From: JBMTVN01 sp046047235
GTDB taxonomy: Bacteria; Verrucomicrobiota; Verrucomicrobiia; Limisphaerales; JAHDYP01
NCBI GenBank assembly: GCA_046047235.1
Contig: JBJOII010000077.1
Location: forward strand, 1 to 21,589
Direction: 5' to 3'
DNA length: 21,589 bases
The notes under the pieces are model-generated. The model was not told the DNA's origin and did no database searches. It worked only from the letters and a program-made list of their open reading frames with translations. The translations under genes were made by a program, and so were the position numbers. This document shows, one piece after another, positions 1 through 8,050 of this stretch (position 1 is the stretch's first letter; every line of letters starts with the position of its first letter).

Positions 1-1316
1 AACCGCGCCAAATCCCGGAACACCCACCCCCGTAACCTCTCCGCCTCCGGCCATGCATAGAGCCCCGCCAACTCAGAACTCAGTGCCGCACAAACCACCG
101 AGCGGTCCGCCGACGCCAACGCCACAGCCACCGCCCCCACCACCTCCTCACCATGCTCTTCCACAAAACCCTCATCCCCCAGCATCGCCGCAACCGCCCG
201 CACCCGCGCCTCGCTCACCGGCAGGTCAAATACGTTCGATAATTCCTTCCGCATCGCCACCGGAAAATCCCCCTCATCCCCCACACCCAGAAGCCGCCCC
301 GCCCCATAACGGCCCAACGCACCAAAGGCCGCCATCCGGATGTCCAAACTCGGATGACCCATATACGCCGGGAATACACGCTCCAACCCCCTCGCCAGAT
401 CCGCACCCCCTCCCTCCGGAGCCAATAACGCCAAATCAACCGCCGCCAGCACCCCATACTCAGGCGCTTGTTCCTCTACCACCCGCTCCAATACTTCCAC
501 CAATAACCGCCCGGGAGGTATCCTCGGCGCTTCCCCCAACACCAACTCCATCCGCCGCAATACCACCCCCAACTCCTCCCCCCTCGCATTCACTACCCCC
601 CTCGCTAGTGCCGACTCCGCCTCCACGACTCCCCCACCATCCCTGGCACTCTGGGCAATTGCCCACAACGCCAACCCGGCATCCAACCCCCACCCCGTAT
701 CCTCCCCCCCCAGCCTCTGAAGCAACCGCCCCCTCACCGCCTCCCCCGCCTCATAACCCCCATCCCGTAATAAATCCAACAGCACTTGCAAAGCGCCCAA
801 CCTGACCGACGCCCGAGGATCATCGACCAAGTCCAACCAGGCTTCCCCCGCCTCCACATCCCCGCGATCCCGTATCAACAACAACCGCACCGACTCAGTC
901 CGTAAACCCATGTCCCGCTTCCTCACCCCTCCCCGTAACACCACCCCCAACACCTCCCCCGCCCACTCAGGCAAATCCCTCCTAACCACCAATCCCTCCA
1001 ATGCCCGACGCGCAACACCAAAGGACTCACGATCGCGATCCTCCAACAATCTCACCAACCCTCGTACGCTGTCCGAAAACGACTCCCTCTCCAACGCCTC
1101 CCCCGCCACAACCGCCAGATCCAAAACCCCCAACCTCACCTCATCTCCATCCCCCCGACGCACAGTCCTCATGGCCGCCTTAACCTCGCCAGCCAAATGC
1201 CGCACCGATGCCTCCCCACCCTCAAGTTCCACCAACAAACCCGCCAAAACACAGGCCACCCACCCCCACCACAACCACCCGCACCCCCCATGTTTCCTTA
1301 GCTCGATGCCTTGCAT
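1..1316 (-). CDS. HEAT-like repeat protein, partial (runs off left edge)
   Basis: Reading the minus strand from the ATG at 1316 gives 438 codons with no stop up to base 3, so the C-terminus lies outside the window. Residues about 14-29 are strongly hydrophobic (WLWWGWVACVLAGLLV), a signal peptide or membrane anchor after a short basic N-terminus. The rest is rich in Leu, Val, Gly, Arg and Glu and forms helix pairs of HEAT/ARM type, for example DDPRASVRLGALQVLLDLL near 165-183 and LDIRMAAFGALGRYGAGRLL further on. Such repeats are protein-binding scaffolds, and in Verrucomicrobiota they are often fused to other domains, so the missing part could carry a further function. The start is supported by a TAGGGT -10-like box at 1324-1329, seven bases before ATG, and by SD-like AGGG within it. 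An in-frame GTG three codons upstream is an alternative start. Codons end mostly in G, as in the other minus-strand genes. No enzyme motif is visible. Confidence 0.8.
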   Translation of the reverse strand, partial: MQGIELRKHGGCGWLWWGWVACVLAGLLVELEGGEASVRHLAGEVKAAMRTVRRGDGDEVRLGVLDLAVVAGEALERESFSDSVRGLVRLLEDRDRESFGVARRALEGLVVRRDLPEWAGEVLGVVLRGGVRKRDMGLRTESVRLLLIRDRGDVEAGEAWLDLVDDPRASVRLGALQVLLDLLRDGGYEAGEAVRGRLLQRLGGEDTGWGLDAGLALWAIAQSARDGGGVVEAESALARGVVNARGEELGVVLRRMELVLGEAPRIPPGRLLVEVLERVVEEQAPEYGVLAAVDLALLAPEGGGADLARGLERVFPAYMGHPSLDIRMAAFGALGRYGAGRLLGVGDEGDFPVAMRKELSNVFDLPVSEARVRAVAAMLGDEGFVEEHGEEVVGAVAVALASADRSVVCAALSSELAGLYAWPEAERLRGWVFRDLAR

Positions 1317-1373
1317 GCTATCCACCCTAACACCAAACTCCTGAACCGCGACCAGGATCTGCCCCCCACCCCC

Positions 1374-2075
1374 ATGAATGTCCACATCCTCCAACACGCC
1401 CCTTTCGAAGGCCCCGCCCACATCAACTCCTGGCTCACCCGAAACTCGATCAACACTTCCACCACCCACCTCTACAGTTCACCACAACTCCCCGACCCAA
1501 CCCGCATCCACGGCCTCATCATACTGGGCGGACCTATGAGCGTCCATGATACCCAAACCCACCCCTGGCTCACCCCGGAAAAAGTCTTCATCCTTGCCGC
1601 CATCCAATCCCGCATACCCACACTCGGCCTATGCCTCGGCGCACAACTCATCGCCGAAGTCCTCGGCGCACAAATTACCCCAAGCCAGTCCAAAGAAATC
1701 GGCTGGTTCCCCGTCCAGGGAATACCCTCCCAACACACGCACACCCTCGCTAACCTGCTGCCAAACCACTTCACCCCCTTCCATTGGCACGGCGAAACCT
1801 TCTCCCTCCCACCCAACACCCTCCAACTCGCCACCAGCCCCGCCTGCCCCCACCAGGCCTTCTCCTACCAACACCACGTCCTCGGCCTCCAGTTCCACCT
1901 CGAAACCACACCCGACTCAGCCCAACAGCTCATCCGGAACTGCCCCAACGACCTCGCCCCAGGCCCCTATACCCAGTCCGCCAACCAAATCCTCAACAAC
2001 CATCACCGCTTCCTACAGGCAAATACTCTCATGGACCATATCCTCACCACCCTCTTGAAGCCCCCCACCCCGTAG
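1374..2075 (+). CDS. Class I (type 1) glutamine amidotransferase-like protein
   Basis: A stand-alone 233-residue protein of the GMP-synthase-type GATase1 fold. Known members hydrolyse glutamine to pass ammonia to an acceptor; the partner here is unknown. The catalytic triad is visible: nucleophile Cys87 in GLCLGAQLIA, and His175 with Glu177 in LGLQFHLE. Other family signatures are the oxyanion strand GLIILGGPMS (47-56), KEIGW (107-111) and FHWHGETF (136-143). There is no fused synthetase domain, so it matches the free-standing amidotransferases often annotated as GMP synthase-like. I chose the ATG at 1374 because the family begins at NVHILQHAPFEGP; the frame is open further upstream to 1311, but that part is non-conserved and overlaps the divergent gene. 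No Shine-Dalgarno sequence precedes it, and I found no convincing promoter in the 57-base divergent gap. Confidence 0.9.
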   Translation: MNVHILQHAPFEGPAHINSWLTRNSINTSTTHLYSSPQLPDPTRIHGLIILGGPMSVHDTQTHPWLTPEKVFILAAIQSRIPTLGLCLGAQLIAEVLGAQITPSQSKEIGWFPVQGIPSQHTHTLANLLPNHFTPFHWHGETFSLPPNTLQLATSPACPHQAFSYQHHVLGLQFHLETTPDSAQQLIRNCPNDLAPGPYTQSANQILNNHHRFLQANTLMDHILTTLLKPPTP

Positions 2076-2154
2076 ATCCCCACTACACCCCCTCCCCCAT
2101 AAATCACCCCCCAGTTCAAATCCCACAACAACCATAAGCACATAGCATCTAAGA

Positions 2155-2183
2155 TTGCAGAACAGCCCGAAACCGCTCATCAT
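2155..2183 (+). promoter_or_regulatory. Candidate promoter of the deacetylase gene
   Basis: TTGCAG (2155-2160), a 17-base spacer and CATCAT (2178-2183; four of six bases match TATAAT). The -10 box ends 16 bases before the ATG at 2200, which predicts a leader of about ten bases. The match is weak. It is listed because the same arrangement recurs at other genes in the window. Confidence 0.3.
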
Positions 2184-2199
2184 CCCCCCCCCACACCAG

Positions 2200-3321
2200 A
2201 TGAACGATCGAACGCTCGCCTTCGTATACTCTCCCCAGATCGAACAGCTCTCCTACCCAGCAGCCTGCCCCTTCAAAACCTCCCGCTCCACCGATACCAG
2301 AAAGCGACTCCTCAACTTCGGCCTCCTCGGCTCCAGCCGCCAAATGGAAGCCCCCTGCCAACCCGCCACATCCACCGAACTCCTCCAATTCCATCACCCG
2401 GACTACCTCGATACGCTCCAGGCCGCCACCCGCGGAGACCTCAATGTCCAAGCCCTCCAAATGGGCCTCGGAACTCCCGATACCCCCGTGTTCAAAGACC
2501 TCTACAACTACGGCACCTGGGCCTGCGGCGCCTCCCTCGAAGCCGCCCGACTCCTCCTCCAACAAAAAGCCGATATCACCTTCGCCCTCCTCGGCGGCTT
2601 CCATCATGCCATGGCCCAAAAAGCCGCCGGCTTCTGCTACCTCAACGACATCGTCCTCGCCTGCAACCTCCTCGCCCAACACAATCAACGTGTCCTCTGC
2701 CTCGATATCGATGCCCACCACGGCGACGGCACACAAGCAGCCTTCTACAACCGTAGTGACGTCCTCACCGTCTCCTTCCACGAAAGCGGAGAAACTCTCT
2801 TCCCCTGGGGCGGGTTCGAAACCGAAACCGGCACAGGACCCGGCCTCGGCTACAACGTCAATGTCCCACTCCCCGCCGGAACCTACGATGAAGCCTTCCT
2901 CCACGCCTTCGACCAAGTCGTCCCCCCCCTCATCCAACGCTTCAAACCCGACATCATCGTCGTCGAAATGGGCATGGATACGCTCGCAGGTGATCCCCTC
3001 ACCCACCTCCAGCTCACCAATAACGCCCACGTGGAAATCGCCGGCCGACTCCTCCAGTTCAACTCCCCCCTCCTCATCACCGGTGGCGGCGGTTACCACC
3101 CCGAAAATACCGTCCGCGGCTGGACCCTCGCCTGGCAGGCCTTCTCCGGCGAAATCGACCAGGACTACGCCCTCGGCATGGGCGGCGTGATGCTAGAAAA
3201 CACCGACTGGACCGGTGGCCTGCGCGACCGCAACCTCCCCGTCTCCCCGGAACAACGCGCCAAAGTCGAACCCGCCATCCAAAAGACCATCCAGCGCCTC
3301 AAGGAACTCGTCCTCCAATAA
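2200..3321 (+). CDS. Histone deacetylase family protein (AcuC/class I HDAC-like)
   Basis: A zinc-dependent deacetylase of the arginase/deacetylase fold, 373 residues, the normal length for a single-domain enzyme. The active site is complete by comparison with class I HDACs. The tandem His135-His136 lies in GGFHHAMAQ; the zinc ligands are Asp171 and His173 in DIDAHHGDG and Asp260 in GMDTLAGDP; the transition-state Tyr299 is in GGGGYHPENTVRGW. Known substrates are acetyl-lysine proteins (in bacteria, AcuC acting on acetyl-CoA synthetase) or acetylpolyamines; the substrate here is not visible. The ATG at 2200 was chosen because the family begins at LAFVYSP; fifteen upstream in-frame residues begin at a TTG that belongs to a candidate promoter. 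The gene follows the amidotransferase by 124 bases on the same strand and converges with riboflavin synthase. The gap between it and the amidotransferase is C-rich and holds nothing else I can recognise. Confidence 0.95.
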   Translation: MNDRTLAFVYSPQIEQLSYPAACPFKTSRSTDTRKRLLNFGLLGSSRQMEAPCQPATSTELLQFHHPDYLDTLQAATRGDLNVQALQMGLGTPDTPVFKDLYNYGTWACGASLEAARLLLQQKADITFALLGGFHHAMAQKAAGFCYLNDIVLACNLLAQHNQRVLCLDIDAHHGDGTQAAFYNRSDVLTVSFHESGETLFPWGGFETETGTGPGLGYNVNVPLPAGTYDEAFLHAFDQVVPPLIQRFKPDIIVVEMGMDTLAGDPLTHLQLTNNAHVEIAGRLLQFNSPLLITGGGGYHPENTVRGWTLAWQAFSGEIDQDYALGMGGVMLENTDWTGGLRDRNLPVSPEQRAKVEPAIQKTIQRLKELVLQ

Positions 3322-3357
3322 CTCGCCCCCATACCACAACCGCCCGCCACCCCAACC

Positions 3358-3972
3358 TCAACCCCTTCGCTTCCGGGCCGCCATAAACTGCTCCACATAC
3401 TTGCCCAACAAATCCGCCTCCAAATTCACCGCATCCCCCACCTTCCGCTCCCTCAATACCGTCACCTCAAAGGTGTGCGGAATAATCCAGATCCGGAAAC
3501 CCTTCCGCGTCACTCCCGCAACGGTCAGGCTAATCCCGTCCACAGCCACCGAACCCTTGAACACCACGTAACGCCGCACTTCAGGCGGCGCCTCTATGTC
3601 CAATACATGATCCTTGCCCTGCCGCTCCCACTTCACAATCCGCCCCACCCCATCAATGTGCCCGGTAACAAAATGCCCCCCCAACCGGTCGCTCACCTGC
3701 AAAGACCGCTCCAAATTCACCAAAGAACCCTTCTGCAAATACTGCAGATTCGTCCGCTCCCAGGTCTCCCGTAATAGGTCAAACTCCGCACAAAAACCCT
3801 TCGCACGCCGCGCCTTCTTCACCAGCGTCAAACAACACCCGTTGACAGCCAAGCTGTCCCCCAGCTTTAAATCCTTGCCGCATGTCCGCGTTATAACTTT
3901 CAACCGGATGGACCGCTCCGTCGAAAGCACCGCATCCACCACACCCGCCTCTTCCACAATGCCACTAAACAT
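3358..3972 (-). CDS. ribE: Riboflavin synthase (alpha chain)
   Basis: Catalyses dismutation of two 6,7-dimethyl-8-ribityllumazine molecules to riboflavin and a pyrimidine, the last step of riboflavin synthesis. At 204 residues it is the usual length and has the two tandem lumazine-binding barrels. The first starts MFSGIVEEAGVV and contains LAVNGCCLTL. The second starts at about residue 97 and contains GGHFVTGHIDGVG, VAVDGISLTV and IIPHTFEVTVL. The C-terminus (NLEADLLGKYVEQF) is typical. The ATG at 3972 is fixed by the invariant N-terminal MFSGIVE; seventeen further in-frame codons upstream are not conserved. No other rib gene is nearby. A TATATC box on this strand (3991-3996) could be a -10 element but has no good -35. 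A five-base-pair inverted repeat (3973-3977 with 3985-3989) sits directly before the start. Confidence 0.97.
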   Translation of the reverse strand: MFSGIVEEAGVVDAVLSTERSIRLKVITRTCGKDLKLGDSLAVNGCCLTLVKKARRAKGFCAEFDLLRETWERTNLQYLQKGSLVNLERSLQVSDRLGGHFVTGHIDGVGRIVKWERQGKDHVLDIEAPPEVRRYVVFKGSVAVDGISLTVAGVTRKGFRIWIIPHTFEVTVLRERKVGDAVNLEADLLGKYVEQFMAARKRRG

Positions 3973-4076
3973 GGAGCGAATCGTGCTCCCGATATACCCC
4001 CAACGCAATCCCTGAACCCTCAACCCGCACGCACCAAATCACCCCCATCCCAACACCAAAAACCAAAAACACCGCC

Positions 4077-5111
4077 ATGGAAAAACGCAGAAACCCCAAC
4101 CCCGCCGACCCCGAACTCAGCCGCCGTATCCATGAACTCATCCATACCCACCGCGGTGGCCATAACCCCGACCTCGTCGCCGATATCATCGAAAATGCAC
4201 TAAAACTCCTCTCCGACGTCGAACACCGCGGCGATGTCCGCGTCATCCAAACCGCCGTGCGCGAACTCCGCTACGCCTTCCGCCTCTTCGCCCCCTATGA
4301 CCACCGACGCAAAGTCACCATCTTCGGCTCCGCCCGCACCCAACCCGATAAACCCGAATACCACCAGGCACAGGAATTCGGCCGCCTCGCCGCCGATGCC
4401 GGCTTCATGGTCATCACCGGCGCCGGCCCCGGAATCATGCAGGCAGGCCACGAAGGCGCCGGCCCCGAAAATAGCTTCGGCGCCAATATCCGCCTGCCCT
4501 GGGAACAATCCGCCAACCCCGTCATCCTCAAGGACAAAAAACTCGTCACCTTCAAATACTTCTTCACCCGAAAACTCACCTTCATCCGACACTCCGACGC
4601 CATCGCCCTCTTCCCCGGCGGATTCGGCACCATGGACGAGGCCTACGAAGCCCTCACGCTCATGCAAACCGGCAAAAGCCAGCTCATGCCCCTCATCCTC
4701 ATCGACCGCCCCGGTGGCACCTACTGGAAAACCTGGGACCGACACGTGCGTGAACACCTCCTCCGCACCGCCCTGATCTCCGAAGACGACCTCAACCTCT
4801 ACCAAATCACCGAGGACCCCGCCGAAGCTGTCCGCTGCATCACCCGCTTCTACCGTAACTTCCACTCCAGCCGCTTCGTCCATGACCTCCTCGTCATCCG
4901 ACTCCAACGCCCTCCCACCCCCGCAATCCTCGACGCCTTGAATGATGACTTCCGTGACATCATCCCCGGTTCCCCCATGCAGTCCATCGAGCCCACACCC
5001 GAAGAAGTCGAAGACAATGACGAACTGGATAAACCCCGTGTCGCCTTCGGATTTAACCGGCACGACTACGGCCGGCTCAGGCAACTCCTCGACGCCCTGA
5101 ACGCCTTCTAA
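4077..5111 (+). CDS. LOG family (TIGR00730-like) nucleotide phosphoribohydrolase
   Basis: A Rossmann-fold protein of the lysine-decarboxylase-like/LOG family. Characterised members cleave nucleoside 5'-monophosphates, including cytokinin ribotides, to base and ribose 5-phosphate. The signature PGGFGTMDE is at 180-188, preceded by the nucleotide-binding strand IFGSAR (82-87) and GAGPGIMQAGHEGA (115-128). At 344 residues it is longer than the 180-200-residue minimal LOG proteins. It adds an N-terminal helical region of about 75 residues and a C-terminal extension of about 100, including an acidic stretch (PTPEEVEDNDELDKP). This layout resembles the long PpnN-type proteins, although E. coli PpnN is longer still. 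The start ATG is preceded by an A/C-rich leader without Shine-Dalgarno sequence or recognisable promoter. It is divergent from ribE and convergent with the alcohol dehydrogenase. Family assignment is firm; the exact substrate is not. Confidence 0.92.
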   Translation: MEKRRNPNPADPELSRRIHELIHTHRGGHNPDLVADIIENALKLLSDVEHRGDVRVIQTAVRELRYAFRLFAPYDHRRKVTIFGSARTQPDKPEYHQAQEFGRLAADAGFMVITGAGPGIMQAGHEGAGPENSFGANIRLPWEQSANPVILKDKKLVTFKYFFTRKLTFIRHSDAIALFPGGFGTMDEAYEALTLMQTGKSQLMPLILIDRPGGTYWKTWDRHVREHLLRTALISEDDLNLYQITEDPAEAVRCITRFYRNFHSSRFVHDLLVIRLQRPPTPAILDALNDDFRDIIPGSPMQSIEPTPEEVEDNDELDKPRVAFGFNRHDYGRLRQLLDALNAF

Positions 5112-5145
5112 AGCAGTCGAAGGAATAGTGTGACCCGGGCGCATA

Positions 5146-5171
5146 GCCCATGGGCCTGACGCCAGCCAGGC
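5146..5171. terminator. Weak inverted repeats between convergent genes
   Basis: The 93-base gap between the LOG gene and the convergent dehydrogenase holds a perfect ten-base palindrome GCCCATGGGC (5146-5155). It overlaps a hairpin with stem GCCTG/CAGGC (5154-5158 with 5167-5171, eight-base loop). There is no T-run on either side, so this is at best a weak or Rho-assisted bidirectional terminator. Confidence 0.25.
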
Positions 5172-5204
5172 TCCGTGCAGTAAAGCAAACCGCCACAGAA
5201 ATCC

Positions 5205-6410
5205 CTAACCCGCTCCAACTAAACCACCCCCGTCACCCTCTCCCCGTGGCCGAAGCGCCGCCGCATACAGCTGCCTGAAATCAGCCGCAACCACCGCCCG
5301 CGGATTAAACTGCGCCGTCCACTGCCCCGCAGCCTCCTCACTCAGCACCTCCAAACCATCCTCCCGCACACCCCGCTCAGCCAAAGACCGCGGTAAACCC
5401 GCACAGTTGAGCAAATACTCCACCCTCCCCACCAAAGCCTCCACCGCCCGATCCAACCCCTCACTCACACAAGCAATCTCAGGCGCAGACGCCAGCTCCG
5501 CATACGCCAGCTTCGCCCCCGGATCCTCCGCATTAAAGCGTATCACCGCCGGTAACATCATGCCCACCGCCTCCCCATGCGGCAAACCATGGCGCGCCGT
5601 CAATGGATTGGCCGCCGAGTGCGCCGCCCCCAACATGCTGCTCTCAATCGCCAACCCCGACATCGCAGCCCCAAGCAACATCTGCCCCCGCGCCTCCAAA
5701 TCCGACGGATCCGCCATCACCCGGGGAAACCCGGGAACCAAAAGCTGAAACGCCCGATGCGCATACATCAACGACATCGCATTCCGCTTGGAAGTCACCC
5801 CCGTCTCCAACGCATGCGCAATCGCATCAATCCCCGTCTGCGCCGTCACTCTCGCCGGCTGAGATAAGGTCAACTCCGGATCCAATATCGCCACCCGCGC
5901 AGCCACCTTCGGATCCAAACACGCCATCTTCTGATGCGTCACCTCGTCAGCAATCAACGCCGCACATTGACACTCACTCCCCGTACCCGCAGTCGTCGGA
6001 ATCGCCACAAAGGGCAACATCGGCCTACTAGCCTTCCCCACCCCCCAGTAATCCCTCATCTGCCCACCATTGCTGAACAGAAAATTGCAGCCCTTGGCCG
6101 TGTCCATCGCACTCCCACCCCCCAACCCCACAATCACCTCCGCACCAAATTCCCGCGCCACCTCCAAACACGCATCCACACATACCGTAGTCGGATTCTC
6201 CTGCGCCCCATCAAAACACCCCACAACAAGCCCAGCCCCCTCCAGATACCGCGCCACCCGCTCAGCATGCCCCGCCGCCACCAAACCCTTGTCCGTCACC
6301 AGTAACACCCTCCGAAACCCCAGCTCAGCCACCAATTCCCCCGCCCTGGCAATTACCCCGGGCCCGTAAACAATCCGCGTCCGCGGCACACTGTCAAAGC
6401 CTCTTAACAT
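5205..6410 (-). CDS. Iron-containing (group III) alcohol dehydrogenase
   Basis: An NAD(P)-dependent metal alcohol dehydrogenase of the FucO/YqhD/DhaT superfamily, 401 residues, normal length. The N-terminal dinucleotide domain carries VTDKG (38-42), GGGSAMDTAKG (97-107) and PTTAGTGSE (138-146). The C-terminal helical domain carries the metal ligands Asp195 and His199 (GIDAIAHALE), His264 (GAAHSAANPL) and His278 (HGLPHGEAVG). All four ligands are present, so it should be active; the alcohol or aldehyde substrate cannot be read from sequence. The last fifteen residues are a Gly-rich tail outside the family core. The ATG at 6410 fits the family start (RIVYGPG at 12-18). A TTGACA-type promoter lies just upstream, with the -10 box ending ten bases before ATG; an SD-like AGGG is also present. 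The gene is monocistronic, divergent from the Nramp-like gene. Confidence 0.95.
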   Translation of the reverse strand: MLRGFDSVPRTRIVYGPGVIARAGELVAELGFRRVLLVTDKGLVAAGHAERVARYLEGAGLVVGCFDGAQENPTTVCVDACLEVAREFGAEVIVGLGGGSAMDTAKGCNFLFSNGGQMRDYWGVGKASRPMLPFVAIPTTAGTGSECQCAALIADEVTHQKMACLDPKVAARVAILDPELTLSQPARVTAQTGIDAIAHALETGVTSKRNAMSLMYAHRAFQLLVPGFPRVMADPSDLEARGQMLLGAAMSGLAIESSMLGAAHSAANPLTARHGLPHGEAVGMMLPAVIRFNAEDPGAKLAYAELASAPEIACVSEGLDRAVEALVGRVEYLLNCAGLPRSLAERGVREDGLEVLSEEAAGQWTAQFNPRAVVAADFRQLYAAALRPRGEGDGGGLVGAG

Positions 6411-6420
6411 GCAGTCCCTG

Positions 6421-6448
6421 AAACTAACGCGGAGCGCATGCGTGTCAA
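6421..6448 (-). promoter_or_regulatory. Candidate sigma70-type promoter of the alcohol dehydrogenase
   Basis: On the minus strand there is a perfect TTGACA (6443-6448), a 16-base spacer and TAGTTT (6421-6426, fits TANNNT). The -10 box ends ten bases before the ATG at 6410, so the transcript would have almost no leader. The spacer contains the palindrome CGCATGCG (6435-6442), a possible operator. Confidence 0.5.
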
Positions 6449-6476
6449 CCCATACCCCCCGAGGAATGCCTCACAT

Positions 6477-6518
6477 CCGCCATAGCCTTGGCGAAGGCGG
6501 AAAGCCCATAGCCAAAGG
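6477..6518. repeat. Hairpin element, possible dispersed repeat unit
   Basis: In the 154-base gap between two divergent genes lies GCCTT-GGCG-AAGGC (6485-6498), a five-base-pair stem with a four-base loop flanked by CCGCC (6477-6481) and GG. A direct repeat of CCATAGCC occurs at 6480-6487 and 6506-6513. An alternative pairing of CCTTGGC (6486-6492) with GCCAAAGG (6511-6518) is possible. The sequence resembles, from memory, short dispersed palindromes seen in Verrucomicrobiota intergenic regions. Only one copy is in this window, so repeat status is inferred. Confidence 0.35.
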
Positions 6519-6528
6519 TCCTTTTTGA

Positions 6529-6557
6529 TTGCCCGCTGCTCCAGCCAAACAGATCAT
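6529..6557 (+). promoter_or_regulatory. Candidate promoter of the Nramp-like gene
   Basis: TTGCCC (6529-6534), a 17-base spacer and GATCAT (6552-6557; four of six match TATAAT). It ends seven bases before ATG 6565, predicting a leaderless message. This favours 6565 over the in-frame TTG at 6529, which is the -35 box itself. Confidence 0.4.
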
Positions 6558-6564
6558 CCCACCC

Positions 6565-8025
6565 ATGCCCCAACCACAGGATTCCAAAGCATCCGGACTG
6601 CCCATGACCCAAAAATGGGATCCGGAAAAGATCCAACGGGAGGAACAAAGGCTTCAGGAACTCGACCACACTCCCTGGCCTCGACGAATCCGCGGCTATT
6701 TCAAACTCACCGGACCCGCCTGGATGCAAAGCGCCATGACCCTCGGAGCCGGCAGCGCCGCAGCCTCCGTCGTCGCCGGCGCCTTCTACGGCTATCAACT
6801 CCTCTGGGTCCAGCCCATCGCCATGCTCCTCGGCGTCTTCATGATGTCCGCCCTCGCCAATATCACCCTCACCCGTGGCGAACGCGCCTACCTCGTCGTC
6901 CAACGGGAACTCCATCCCTCAGTAGCCTTCCTCTGGGCGCTCGCCACCGTAGTCTCCACCGTCATCTGGCACTTCGGCCAATACGCCCTGCTCGGCGGCG
7001 CCGTAAAGGACCTCGCCGATATCGCCGCAGGCATCGACCCCTCCAACCCCCAGGCCGCCCTCAGTAAACCCGTCGAAACCATGGTCCGCTTCGGCGGAGG
7101 CTTCCTCATCCTCGGTATCAATATCGCCCTCACCTGGAATTATGGCTCCAAACCCACCGGCATCCGCGTCTACGAAACCTTCCTCCGCTGGACCATCCGC
7201 CTCGTCATGCTCGCCTTCCTCATCGTGGTGATCGCCCAACTCTTCCGCTCACAGGTCAGCCTGTCCGGCATCCTCCAAGGCTTCACCCGGTTCGCCGTCC
7301 CCCAGAACACCGGATCACTTACCACCATCCTCGGCGCCATCGGCGCCGCCGTAGGCATCAACATGACGTTCCTCTACCCCTACTCCATCCTCGCCAAGGG
7401 CTGGGGACCCCACCACAAAGGCCTCGCCCGGTTCGACCTCGTCATGTCCCTCTTCGTCCCCTACGTCATCCTCACCTCGCTCATCATCATCGGCATGGCC
7501 AGCACAGTGCATGACTCCGCCGCCGGATTCGGAACCGTCCTCGCAGGAGACCCCTCCCCCAGCACGTTCAAACCCATCCAGGCCGCTCAAGCGCTGAGCG
7601 GAGTCCTCGGCAGCTCACTCGGCCGTATCGTCTTCGACCTCGGCTTCGCCGGCATGGCCTGCGGCGCCATCAGTGCCCACATGGTCTGCTGCGGCTTCAC
7701 CGTCTGCGAAATGTTCGGCCTCGAATATACCCCAAAACGTTACCGCCTGTTCACTCTCGTCCCCGCCATCGGCGTCCTCGGTGTCATGATCAAAAGCCCC
7801 ATCTGGCTCCCCGTCCTCGCCTCCGCCATCGCCTTCACCATGCTGCCCATCGCCTACGTCGCCTTCTTCATCCTCAATAATAAACGCAGCTACCTCGGCA
7901 ATGCCGTCGGCAAAGGAAAACGGAGACTCGCCTTCAACGCCGTCCTCCTGCTCGCCGTCCTCATGGCCATCGTCGGCTCAGCCATCAAAATCAAAAGCGG
8001 CGTCATCGACCGGCTGTTCCCCTAA
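6565..8025 (+). CDS. Nramp-like (SLC11-related) membrane transporter lacking the canonical metal motifs
   Basis: A polytopic inner-membrane protein of 486 residues with about 11 hydrophobic segments after a charged cytoplasmic N-terminus of roughly 45 residues. The first membrane segment (GPAWMQSAMT... then GAFYGYQLLWV) aligns with TM1 of Nramp transporters, including the GYxLLWV ending. The metal-binding DPGN of true Nramps is replaced by GAGS (61-64). The TM6 Met-Pro-His motif is replaced in GINMTFLYPYSI (264-275), where Gly-Ile-Asn falls at the aligned position. The substrate is therefore unlikely to be the classical Mn/Fe set and could be another ion or solute. An ATG at 6604 is an alternative start. 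There is no Shine-Dalgarno sequence. The gene is divergent from the alcohol dehydrogenase and converges with the OPT transporter with only 25 bases between; no terminator is visible there. The APC-superfamily/Nramp-like assignment is good; function is unknown. Confidence 0.85.
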   Translation: MPQPQDSKASGLPMTQKWDPEKIQREEQRLQELDHTPWPRRIRGYFKLTGPAWMQSAMTLGAGSAAASVVAGAFYGYQLLWVQPIAMLLGVFMMSALANITLTRGERAYLVVQRELHPSVAFLWALATVVSTVIWHFGQYALLGGAVKDLADIAAGIDPSNPQAALSKPVETMVRFGGGFLILGINIALTWNYGSKPTGIRVYETFLRWTIRLVMLAFLIVVIAQLFRSQVSLSGILQGFTRFAVPQNTGSLTTILGAIGAAVGINMTFLYPYSILAKGWGPHHKGLARFDLVMSLFVPYVILTSLIIIGMASTVHDSAAGFGTVLAGDPSPSTFKPIQAAQALSGVLGSSLGRIVFDLGFAGMACGAISAHMVCCGFTVCEMFGLEYTPKRYRLFTLVPAIGVLGVMIKSPIWLPVLASAIAFTMLPIAYVAFFILNNKRSYLGNAVGKGKRRLAFNAVLLLAVLMAIVGSAIKIKSGVIDRLFP

Positions 8026-8050
8026 CCCAACCGCAGCACAACCCGCCGGA

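Noticed and set aside
53..1344. Pro/Ser/Thr-rich plus-strand open frames
   Set aside because: They are antisense to the HEAT-like gene, have no family pattern, and arise from the C-rich strand reading CCN codons.
2149..3099. Glu/Gly/Val-rich minus-strand open frame of 316 codons
   Set aside because: It lies wholly opposite the deacetylase gene, whose catalytic residues are complete; it is a composition artefact. The same holds for minus 4200-5144 (opposite the LOG gene) and plus 15003-16001 (opposite ymdB and xseA).
3973..4076. FMN riboswitch before riboflavin synthase
   Set aside because: The gap to the divergent gene is only 104 bases and I could not recognise the conserved RFN core sequences; only a short inverted repeat is present.
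8026..8050. Terminator between the convergent transporter genes
   Set aside because: The 25-base gap has no inverted repeat or T-run.
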